From NCBI GenBank assembly GCA_030272155.1, contig CP126192.1, forward strand, positions 7,598,501 through 7,662,500: 64,000 nt of DNA, written 5' to 3'. Origin of the DNA: Tetradesmus obliquus. Taxonomy: Eukaryota > Chlorophyta > Chlorophyceae > Sphaeropleales > Scenedesmaceae. Below are positions 12,459-22,922 of this stretch, in pieces. The notes below the pieces were generated by a model. That model had not been told where the DNA came from and made no database searches. It worked only from the letters and a program-made list of their open reading frames with translations. Every line of letters begins with the position of its first letter. The first letter of the stretch is position 1. The translations under genes and the position numbers were made by a program.

Positions 12459-13520
12459 CTGCTGCTGCTGTTGCTGTCTTTGAATTTTCTTACGTTTGCA
12501 GGCCTGGATCAGTGAGGTGGCCAACACCTTCACTGGTGTCAATGGCTTCACCTCACTGCTGTACGCCATCCTCACTGTGGGCTTCTTTGGGGCTGGCATC
12601 AGCTACCTGGTGGCACCAGTGCCCATGCTGCAGGTGAGGTGTGATCCACGACAGGTGTTATAACAGTTGTTACAGCTGGGTGATGCGATGTGTCGCATGT
12701 TTTTGTGGCTGGCATAAGCTGCCTGGTGGCGCCTGTGCCCATGCTGCAGGTGAGGTGTGATCCACGACAGGTGTTATAACAGTTGTTACAGCTGGGTAAT
12801 TAGATGTGTCACATGTTTTTGTGGCTGGCATCAGCTACCTGGTGGCACCTGTGCCCATGCTGCAGGTGTGGTGTGGCAATGCAGTGTCACATGGGGCGTG
12901 GGATGTCTTACTTGGAATATGGAACAGCTAGCATGGGTCATGGAACAGCTGACATAGGACATGTGATCTGACATGGGCCGTGTGAACGTAACATTACGTC
13001 GGACAGCTGGACTGAGCTCCATGACATGTGTCCATCCCCTCGGTCCTTCACTCCCTTTCTCCTCTGTCCCCCTTGTTACGCTATGCTGCAGGCGGTGTTT
13101 GGTGGCAGCGTGGCATCTGCTGGCCCCGAGTCAATCGTGCTGTGGCAGCTGATCGGCATTGGGCTGTCCACTATCGTGGCTCCTGCCTGCCTGAGCCTCA
13201 AGGTGGGTTCAGATTGCCTAGTGCCAGATGTTGCCTGTTGACAGGAAAACTTCTGGGTTGAGGCTGGCTGTGAAACGTGCCCTATGCATGCAGCGTGCGG
13301 GATGGATGGCAGAACTGCCTAGTAAAACGGGGCTGACAAGGCGCCTGATGCTTAAGCCATCGTTGTGGTGATCACCTCATGCTCCTGCTGCTGCCGCTGC
13401 GTACTGCTGCTGCCACTGCAGGAGGGTGCTGCTGAAGAGGCGCTGTCTGACGTGCGCTACAAGCTGCTCAACATCGGGCTGCTCACCGCAGGAGTGGGCC
13501 ACTGCCTGGTGCTGCAGGTG

Positions 13521-13560
<40 letters not shown>

Positions 13561-14564
13561 AGGTGAGGCTGCTGCTGCTGCTGCTGCTGCCGCCGCAGTA
13601 TGTCTGCTTTGTCCGGCCACCTGGACATGTCAGGTCAACAGGTCTTGTGCGGGGGTGTACATGCCAGGCAGTGTACAACACTGATGTTTACTGCAGGGGA
13701 GCTGCGTGGCAGCAGACTTGCATCAGAGTCCAGCTGCAAGCTGGTGGTCTTGTTCTTGAGAGCGGGAAAAGCGCATCAGCGTGGCTCCTGCACTCACAAA
13801 CAAGGTGCACCAGATTGCGCGGTGGTAGTGTGCTGCTGAACACCAGAATTGAATGTGTTGTTGAATGTGTTTTGAGGGTACTGTGGAGCGTAAAGCCCCA
13901 CCCTGGACTCTTGATACTATCATGTTAAGCAGTGCATATGCTGGTTGTGTACGTGCTGTAGTGCATCCTGCTGATTCTTAGTCGTGAGGCAGCTTTTTGC
14001 GCCTCAGCAGCCTGCCACAGCCTGGTGCTTGTGATAGTGGAGCATATCCCGGAAATGTGTGCGTCTCCTGTGCCTCCAAGGTTATTAGGCTGGCCTGTGT
14101 GGAATGAATACCTGATGGATATCTGAATAGCACAGCTCAACCTGATAACCGTGTCAGGCATTCACGCTTGCAATGATCACAGCAGCGAGATTTAGTCGTG
14201 TTGAGCATGCTGCACCTCACCCTGTTGGCACAACCCGATGCTTGTGATAGCAGAAAGAGGCCCAGAGCGATGCGTGCCTCACTTAGTCTGACAAGGTTGT
14301 CACGTTGTGCTGTGCAGTTGTGTTTTGTGATTCCAAGACTGAACAGCACAGCACAACCTGAATGACCTTGTCAGCGCATGCACGCGTGTAATGAACAACC
14401 AGCAGCGGGGTTGAGTTTTAGCTGTGTTCAGCATGCCACTGCACCTAACCCTGTTGGCATAACCTGATGCTTTTGATAGCGGAATGAGGCTCGGAGTGAT
14501 GCGTGCCTCACCTGTCTCAACCAGTGACGGCCTCATTCTGAGCACCACCCTAATGCGTGTGCTT

Positions 14565-14609
<45 letters not shown>

Positions 14610-14994
14610 CTCACTTCTCCTGCAGCCCCGTCTGGGCGCCTCGGCCGCTTCAGGTGGCGGCCTCATCCTGAGCACCATCCTGGTGGCTTAACTACTGCTG
14701 CCTCTGCTGCTGCTGTCACTGCTGCTGCTGCTGCTGCTGCTGCTGCCTAACTCTCCTGCAGCCCTGCCTGGGCGATCCCTCCACCTCAGGCGGTGGCCTC
14801 ATCCTGAGCACCATCCTGGTGGCCCTTAGTAATGCTGCCTCTGCTGCTGCTGCTGCTGCTGCTTACTTCTCCTGCAGCCCCGCCTGGGCGATCCCTCCAC
14901 CTCGGGCGGTGGCCTCATCCTGAGCACCATCCTGGTGGCGTGGGGCACTGCTGCTGTGCTGGGCGGCAAGGGCCTGCTCAAGAGCAACAAGTGA
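8631..14994 (+). CDS. chloroplast-targeted eight-helix membrane protein, paralogue B (404 aa)
   Basis: Ten exons: 8631-8669, 9028-9235, 9590-9702, 9971-10099, 10338-10430, 11498-11674, 12502-12633, 13092-13202, 13422-13517, 14878-14994. Phases agree throughout and give 404 residues. It begins MFALNQRMCRPGM, then an Ala/Ser/Arg-rich transit-like segment ending RPAALRVVAFREDD, nearly as in paralogue A. A Lys/Gln-rich linker and about eight hydrophobic segments follow; the protein ends GGKGLLKSNK. The intron positions shared with A sit at the same codons and phases. The exception is one extra intron (12634-13091) that splits what is a single exon (5477-5719) in A. Several introns hold truncated exon copies. 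The family is unrecognised; tandem duplication of one ancestral gene is clear from the sequence. Confidence 0.83.
11036..11400 (+). repeat. three 5'-edge copies of exon 6 (paralogue B)
   Basis: Acceptors at about 11035, 11155 and 11318 are each followed by a copy of the exon start (ILLTPLSENILAGALGTDVL), truncated at different points. The intact exon begins at 11498, downstream of all three. The farthest copy is the shortest and carries the deletion that turns GGALGT into a shifted frame. Confidence 0.88.
11720..12103 (+). repeat. three 3'-edge copies of exon 6 (paralogue B)
   Basis: Downstream of the intact exon (ends 11674), blocks near 11720-11813, 11857-11948 and 12009-12103 repeat its end (LTAGVGFQLWVASVNYA through NAVKDVR) with donors GTGAGTAG, GTGAGCAG and GTGACAAA. 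The second has an in-frame TAG. The third is the most diverged and has the weakest donor, so divergence rises with distance from the exon. Confidence 0.88.
12291..12356 (+). repeat. 5'-edge copy of exon 7a (paralogue B)
   Basis: After a CTGCTGCAG acceptor, the sequence for AWISEVVNTFTGVNGFTSLLY is repeated almost exactly about 210 bp before the intact exon at 12502. The two are separated by a compound CTG/ATG tract. Confidence 0.85.
12373..12475 (+). repeat. compound (CTG)n(ATG)n(CTG)n microsatellite
   Basis: About thirteen CTG units switch to about fifteen ATG (GAT) units and back to five CTG units, inside an intron about 30 bp before the acceptor of exon 7a. The block of uniform ATG units inside a CTG tract shows that one C-to-A variant spread by slippage. 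Confidence 0.9.
12713..12866 (+). repeat. two copies of the exon 7a end with donor (paralogue B)
   Basis: The segment for SYLVAPVPMLQ and its GTGAGGTGTGATCC donor, together with about 70 bp of intron, occurs three times: at the intact exon end (12601-12700), near 12713-12790, and near 12828-12866. The third copy has a changed donor (GTGTGG). Confidence 0.88.
13965..14560 (+). repeat. ~220-bp tandem repeat in last intron of paralogue B
   Basis: A unit containing GATGCTTGTGATAG, then GCGTGCCTCAC, then a motif resembling AGCACAGCNCAACCTGA recurs at about 14024, 14237 and 14465, so the spacing is about 213-228 bp. The last unit merges into a degenerate copy of the start of the last exon (GLILSTTL). 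Copies are diverged. Confidence 0.65.
14622..14830 (+). repeat. two 5'-edge copies of last exon (paralogue B)
   Basis: TCCTGCAG acceptors at about 14621 and 14757 precede copies encoding GGGLILSTILVA; both stop shortly after (TAA and TAG). CTG tracts precede each copy and the intact exon at 14878, so the repeat unit is CTG tract plus acceptor plus exon start. Confidence 0.88.
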
Positions 14995-15908
14995 AGAGTG
15001 GGAGCCCACAGGATGACTGTCAAAGTCGAGTTGGAAAAGGAGCGTCACCGCAAACAGCGCTTGTGAAGAAGCGGGAAAGACCCTCAAGGGTGGCGGGGCA
15101 GAGGTGCTTTTCTGTCAAATTTTTGGAGTTGTGCGTGCAGAAAAAAACGGCCCTGGGTTTGGCCTTGTGTGAAGTTCTTACTGTGAAGAAACAAAGGTAG
15201 ATGTTGATGAAGAGGTGGCAAGGATTGGTCAGAGAGGAGTTGCGGCGAGTTGAGGGCGGCAGACACAGTGGTTGCTGGTTGCTGTGTCGCAACACGGTGG
15301 TGAAGTTCCTCAAGGCTGGAAAACTTGGAAGCAGCTACTGCAGCACCAGCTGCTGCCAGAGCATATCAGGCTGATGGCAATGTTTGGTGTGTGCAGCTGT
15401 GGCTGCATGTACCACGCCGTGTTGGTGGTATTGTTTCCACCAGTTGACCCCACTATCAAGAAGACGTGGCAAAATACACTCTGGTGTAAGAACGGGTGAA
15501 ATTTGTACGATCGTTGTGGATACTGCCATACTATGACTTTGATAGCAACGTCAAATGTCAGCAGTAGCACAATATGCTGCACAGACATATCAGCTGTTGT
15601 CATGCTGACACGCTGGCTGCGCATGCCAGCAGCCACTGTAGCCGATCAGAGCGGACAAGAGTGACACTGCGAGCGACACTGCCTCAGAATATTGTTCTGC
15701 TGTTACCTACCATGCCTAGTCAGCACAATGAGAACTACTGAGAACAGCCATGCTCAGGCATAGCTCGCCGCTTCACTGTGGCCAGTCACAAGTCACAACG
15801 GCAGCACCCGACGTGCACGTGCACTGGCTCGCTCCCACTCTAGAGTGTGAATACGTGGAGATGACACGCACATATGACGAGCAGAACCACAGACAAAATA
15901 TAAACCAT
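14995..15908. other. convergent 3' spacer
   Basis: This lies between the stop of paralogue B (+) and the stop of the At5g58100-like gene (-). No gene is recognised. A TGTAA motif, the usual green-algal polyadenylation signal, occurs near 15485 on +, about 490 nt after the stop at 14994, and is a candidate poly(A) signal. Confidence 0.5.
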
Positions 15909-16083
15909 TCAGATGGCTTTCGCCTTCTTCTTGAAGAGCGGCAGTATCAGAACAATCGCCACCGCAAGGCCTGCTTTTGTGCTGGTGCCGTAGATTGCAG
16001 CGATCAGCAGCGGCGGCAGGCCTCCTGTCCGAACCTTGCACTTCTGCGGAGTGAGCTCCGCAATGATCTGCAGCAGCAGCAGC

Positions 16084-16145
<62 letters not shown>

Positions 16146-19100
16146 CAGTGGCGGCGGCTGAAATGAAAAGCCGTACAGCTGAACTCGGCCTTTGACACCA
16201 AGCTCGCAATTTGTTTTGACATGCAGCCAGCAAAGCGGCTGCTGGGACCATCACGAAAGCTGACCACGCTGAAGCTGTCATTTATTAGCAACAGCTGACC
16301 ACAGCACACATAGCTCATACGGCACAGCTTTTGAACACACTGCGCAGCCAAATTCCCCGCACCTTTTCGCACTGCTATTAGACGGCTTTGCCCAACGCCT
16401 CTGAGGTTGTGATCACAGCACGTCGAATGCATGGTACTATATCACCACACCAGCAGCAATCACCCACCACACCCGTCAGCCCACATGAGGCACAGTGTGT
16501 GTCACAGGTCCCTCTCACCTTTTCGCACTGCTTGTAGAAGGCCTTGCCAAGGGCTTCCGATGTTGTGATGACCTCTGCTGCCGCGTGGTACTCCAGCGTG
16601 GCGCCATGTGCCACCATGGCCCGCCACACATTGACCAGCTGCGCAAACTGCTGCAGCAGCTGCTGCAGCTCGCCCTGCGGTGCAAGCAGTGTGCATAGGC
16701 GGTGGCGGCATATTGCATTGAGTCAACCAATTGGTTAGTCAAACTTGCTGTGAATGCACACCCTAAGTAAGAAGCTTGACGTCCACGCACATGGAATCCG
16801 GGTACTCGACCCACTGAACTAGTGTTGACATTGTATGCCAGCATCGGGTGTAGCGCCTGGCGTCGGCAGACAAAACATCGCTGCTCAGACGCGCGACCGA
16901 GTCAACACGACGTCTGAATGGCATGCATGTGGCGAAACTGCTGCTGCTGTGGCTTACCCGGGTCGCCTGCAGCTTAGCGAAGGTCTTCACGTGCGGCACG
17001 TTCTCCTGCAGCAGCACGATGCCGTCATTGACCATGTCCGCGCTGCTGTCAATGGCATCGAGCACGTAGCTCCTGCAGCAGCAGCAGCACCACCACCACC
17101 ACCAGCAGCAGCAGCAGCAGTGAGGATGGCATCACTGGGGCAGAATCTTGACGGCCGACTTCAAGAATCCAAGGTGCTATGCGCTGCTTGCTGCATTAAA
17201 GCACGTTTCAACACATGCAGATGACAAACAGCAGCTGTGGCGACGCAGGTGCCTTGTGTTTGACGCAACATAAAGCAGCGGACACAATGAAACAAACCTG
17301 TGCAGCGCGTCGATGTGCATCTGGCTGTACTGCCCTCCCCAAGAGGTCCATGACAGCGGGTGCGCATTCACCGGCCACAGCCAGTCATGCAAGGTTCAAG
17401 GCTGCCAGAAATGTTGTATGCTATGCGCTGCTGGCTGCTTATGGGTGCGTTTGACCACACGCACGTGCCGCACAGCAGCTGTGACAAAACACGTGCCCAG
17501 CATACACATCATAGTATCAGCAGACACCAACAAACAAACCTGTGCAGCGCGTCGATGTGCATCTGGCTGTACTGCCCTCCCCATGAAGTCCAGGACAGCG
17601 GGTGCGCCCCAACCGACCACAGCCAGTCATGCTGCACCACTTTGCGGCCGGGGTTGTAACCAAGATGAGGAGGCAGCACACCGCCTAGGTGCTGCAGCAC
17701 TGCACTGAGGGCGTGCTTGAGAGGTGATAGGGGGCGGTGAAGGAGGATGCCATCACACATCATGCCTGTGGGGTGCTCGTCCCTGCATGGCATTTCAAAC
17801 AAGGCAGGGGAAGGCGGCAGACCGGTGTTACCAAAATAAGATAGTTTTTGGAATGACTCGATTGCACAATCAAAATGCAAGAAATGCACGCAGTCTGTGA
17901 CCACGTGGCCACACACAGCTGGACCACCAAACACAAACTCACTCTAAATTCACCGTGCGCCACTTGGGGATTGAAAATACGACCTGGGCGCCGAAACAGC
18001 CGTCAAACTCACTGGTTTGCCGCGTTCTCCACCACCAGAATCAGGTCCTCCAGCGCACGTGCGTTGTAGTGCTCGTCAATCAGCACAGGCACATCGCGGT
18101 CCAGCTCAAAAATGAAGACCGGCACGTCCAGCAGCGCGTGGGGGTCGCTGCTGGCTGCTGCTCGAGCCGTGTTGAAGGCGAAGCGCTGCTTGAGGCGTAG
18201 CGCCAGCTCGCGACTGTCCAAATACAGCGCCTCGTTTTCTACAGACACAAGGGACAAAGGCGGCACAACAAGTAAGGACGATTCGTCAATGAGCGCTGCT
18301 TGAGGCGCAGCGCGAGTTTGCGGCTGTCCAGGTAGAGTGCCTCATTTTCTGCGATTAAAAGGCCGCAGCAGACATGCAAACATTCTGATCAGCAAGATGC
18401 CACGCAGCAGGCTGCTTCAGGCGCAGCGCGAGCTTGCGGCTGTCCAGGTACAGCGCCGCATTTTCTACAGACACAAGGAGCAAAGGTGGCACAACGAGTA
18501 AGGACGATTCTGTGGTTGAGAACAACCTTGGGGATGCTTCAGGAGCAGCGCCAGCTCGCGGCTGTGCAAGTACAGCGCTCGTTCTCTGCACAGAAAGTCA
18601 AGGCAGTCAGTCAACCTTGAAAGCATATCATGCAGAGTTCAGAGGTGTGAGCAAAAGCATCATCACCCCAAAACCGCCTGCAACTGCTCACCAACTAGGT
18701 CTCACACAGCATGCGGCATCTGCATGAAGCTGGTGCGCAGGCTGTCATTGATATGACAAAACACAAGACCTGAAAACAGCCATATGCTTGACCCTACGCC
18801 ACTCACTGAATGGGTCTGACACAGCATGCGGCGCTGCAATGAAGCTGGTGCGAAGGCCTACAGCAACACCTTGCAAAACCGCTACCCAATCAACCTTAAA
18901 CCCTAGAATCTCAGCTGCTCACCGACTGGGTCCGACACGGCATGCGGCACTTGCATGAAGCTGGTGCGCAGGCTGACAGCAAAGGCAGCCGCCAGAGCAG
19001 CATCGTCCAGCAGGTTTAGGGTCAGCGTTGAGAACGAAAAGGCCTGGTGGGGCATGGCCAGCCTTGCTAGCTGCTGCTTGAAAGAGTCCAAGTCGAATTG

Positions 19101-19460
19101 CACGCCTGCACAAGAGCCACAGCAACAGTACAGAGTACAGAGAGGATGTTGAAGGTGGCGATTCAGAGGGAGAATGCTTGGTGGGGCATGGCCAGCCTTG
19201 CCAGTTGCTGCTTGAAGGAGTCCAGGTCAAACTGCACACCTGCAGCGTGGTTGGTGCCATGTGTGATATGACGTAAAAACACAAGTACAGCAATGTCCTC
19301 TCTAGCCTCACATATGTATATAAGACATGACAGGCCACGGCTGTTTCCCTGGCTAGGATGGCATCAGCCGCTGTCATGACATGGTCATTGGCTGTGGTAA
19401 GTTGTGATGTTTTGGTCGAGCAGATGCGTACAGTGTTTTGTTCACAACAGTAAGACACCA

Positions 19461-19501
<41 letters not shown>

Positions 19502-21877
19502 ACCTCTCTCCCGCCAAGGGCCAAGCTTGCGGCTGGTGTCCTGGATGGTGTAGATGGTGAAGTGCACCTTGTGCGCATACGGGCTGGCAGTATCATGCAG
19601 GTAGCCCTGCAGTTGACAGTAAATAAGCGGTACAGCAGTGCACTGCAGTTGGGCGATACAGCTGTGTACATAGTGAAGTGTAGATGGGAAGTGCACCGTG
19701 TGCACATGCAGGCTGACAGTACCGTGCAGACAACCCTGCAGTCCAAACCAGGCAGCACAAGCGGGCAGTACCATTAAGCCGTACAGTTGAGCAGTACAGT
19801 TGCGTAGACAGTGAAGTACACCTTGTCCGCGTATGGGCTCGCAGTGTCATGCCGATAGCCTTGAACTACATTAAGGCGGTACAATTGCGCAGTACAGCCA
19901 TGTACGGATCGCATCACTGCGGTGGAGTTGCGCTGACAAGGGTGCAGCAGTACAAATGGGTAATACCGTTCATTTTTTGTTGATGATCACGATTGCCTTG
20001 TTGCATGGTCGTGTCACAACGGTGTTGCGTGATATGACGCACACAGGAAACATCAACAGCGGTGCAAGACCAAGCATTTCTGCATGCACCACACAGCAAA
20101 GACCTGGACAGCGCATACTCCAGCAGCTGGAATGTGCTGTCATCCTTGAAGAGGATTACGCCCCACCTGGTGATGCCATGTTGCTGAGGGTGGCGCGATG
20201 ACATGGCGCAGGCCCCTGCTGAGGGCACTCACAGCAGTCACATGCACTGCGCATCCGCAATAAACCTGTGCGTAATCCAGCAGCTAGATTACACCCACCT
20301 GGTGGTGCCATGTGGCTGAGGGTGGTGCGATGACGTGGCGCAAGCCCCTGCTGAGGGCAGCACTGATCTCTGAAAAGAACACATCCTTTGCAGCGCTGTA
20401 GGCAACAGTCGTCTGCAGCAGGATGCACAGGCAGAGGAAGCCAAATTACGACAAACAATACCTGGGCATGTGCCGCCATGACACTCATGCAAGCCGCATT
20501 GTAGTTTGCATTGTTCGTTGCAAGCCAGCAGCAGCCCACATGCACAATTTGTTGTGCCTATGATGCTATTTGCCACCGCAATTGGACAGGGCTGCCGATG
20601 CTGCTGTGCCCAGCAGACTGTGGTACTCACGGACTCGTCGTCTGTCTCCTTTCCGAAGATGTCCCATCCGTGGTCTGGGTGCAGCCGCGCTTTTGTGTTG
20701 ATGCCCTGCAGTGTGTCAAGTAGATGTGCAGTTATGGAGGCGAAAGCACAGAGCAGATGCGCCAGCGTCATTAGGTGTTGAAGCAGAACAAGGCAACGTC
20801 TCGGGACAAGCCAAAAGCCGGCTGCAGGACAGCTTCTGCATGTCGTCAATGTTGGATGCCGTGCGTTAGTTAACAACAGACTGGCAGCAGCCTCAAGCAG
20901 CACGTAGCCTGCAGGACTGAAGGAGAAGCTGCTTGCAGCACAATGCACTTTCCTACTTTCACACTCCCAATCATACACTACTACACGCACCGTGTGCTTG
21001 GACAGCTGCTGCAGCGAGTGCTTCAGGTCCAGAACAGCTTCCTCCGCCTCAGCGCACACCACGGGCGGGTTGATGCGCCCCGCGCAGTGCACAGTGGCAA
21101 ACTCCTCATACACGTTGAGCTCAGCCTGCAGGGTTTGGGGTGCAGGGGTTGAAGGTTCAGCACACCATGGGTGACAAGGTTTACTATGTGTGTGGGCGTT
21201 AGAGTCCAGGATTCAGCAGCAGCACACATGCTCACTGTCGCCTGTGCAGCTGTGCATCTAGCCATGCTTCTGGAGCCTGCATTGCGCTGTGACGATGCCA
21301 TCATACGTGGCCCAGACACTCTGCTACTGGGCTGTTCAATGTCCGCCTGGCAACAACAAATAATCTGTTGCACTTAAGATCACGCGCAGCAGCATTGCAG
21401 TACCTGCAGCGTGGCCTCCTGGTGGCGCTTGTCCATGTCTTCCTGGCAACATATCTTTTTGGCAACAACAAATGCTATGCTGCACAAAAAGACCACAGCA
21501 GCATTGCAGTACCTGCAGCGTGGCCTCCTGGTGGCGCTTGTCCATGTCTTCCTCCTCCTCTGCTGTCAGGTGGCGCGTCGGGTTGCCGTCAGGGTCGTAG
21601 CGGTCAGCAGGCACCTCACCGGGAGCAGCGCCATGCACAACATGCTGCAAGAGTTTGCATGGCAGTGAGCAATTAGGGTTTGGGTGCATTCCAGGAAGTT
21701 AGATGCACCGAGACTGCAACACCTCTCAGCAAAACAGCTGCATCAGTCAGCCCAAAACACACAAGCACATCTTCCAGCAGCAGCAGCAGCAGCAGCAGCG
21801 CCCGGTGGCTGTGCCAGTAAATTCCCGGCATGGTGCGCATAACAGCTCCTAACACAATGCCGGTATCCAACAACTTT

Positions 21878-21923
<46 letters not shown>

Positions 21924-22232
21924 TGCTGCAGCAACCGGGCGGCAGTGACCGTCACTCACCGGCATGGTGCGCTCGTGTGCCTGCTGCTGCGCCACCGCTG
22001 CCAGCCTGTCGTTGCGCATGCTGTGCAGCTTGCTGCGCGTCTCCATTTCCTCAGCAGCCTCACCCTTAGCTAAACGCTTCTCTGCAGCAGCAGCAGCAGC
22101 AGCAAGCAGCAGCAAGCAGCAGCACAAAACCACCTCGGAAAGCTTTTGACACAGGTGTTGTTGCGCATGCTGTGCAGCTTGCTGCGCGTCTCCATCTCCT
22201 CAGCAGCGTCCCCCTTGGCCAGGCGCTTCTCT

Positions 22233-22270
<38 letters not shown>

Positions 22271-22879
22271 GGCCGTGAGTCGGTTCTCCTGGCAGTGAGG
22301 CCGATCAGAAGCCACCCACCCCGCTTGTAGCTATACACAAGCCAGCTACTGCATGCGCTACAAGGCTGCGCTGCAACTCAAAAACCATACTGGCTTGCCA
22401 CCCACCTGCTCTCTTCTCCTCCGCAATTCCAAACGCGTACGACACATCAGGCAGTATTGTGTGCACCACCACACCATCGCCTCCCAGTGCAGGTCCCCAG
22501 TCAGTCCTCCTGGCAGTGAGGGCCATCAGCAGCCTTCTGCTGTCGAGCTTAAACCCAATGCTCACGTAAAAGCACAGCAGCAAAATGCTGCAAGACAGCA
22601 ACTGCACATGCTAATGCACCCATGTGCTGTATCCAACAGCAACAGATAGCTTGCCACCCACCTGCTCGCTTTTCTTCAGCATTTCCAAATGCGTACGACA
22701 CATCAGGCAGTGTGGTGTGCACCACCACACCATCGCCTCCCAGTGCAGGTCCCCAGTCAGTCCTCCTTGCAGTCAAGTCCATTAGTAACCAGCGACTCTG
22801 GCTGACCCACAGTGGTGTGGGGCAGTCTTCGAGGGGGTGGGTGGCTTTGAACTTGGGGTTGTGCACTGCAGGCAGCAGC

Positions 22880-22922
<43 letters not shown>

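Noticed and set aside
18919..19758. 279-codon frame on -
   Set aside because: It runs out of phase through two real exons and across their CAG tract; the in-phase exons 19606-19504 and 19105-18923 explain the sequence.
20104..20165. extra exon ILFKDDSTFQLLEYALS in the At5g58100-like gene
   Set aside because: Its end is phase 2 and does not fit the next exon, while joining 20299 directly to 19606 keeps phase and gives the expected family sequence.
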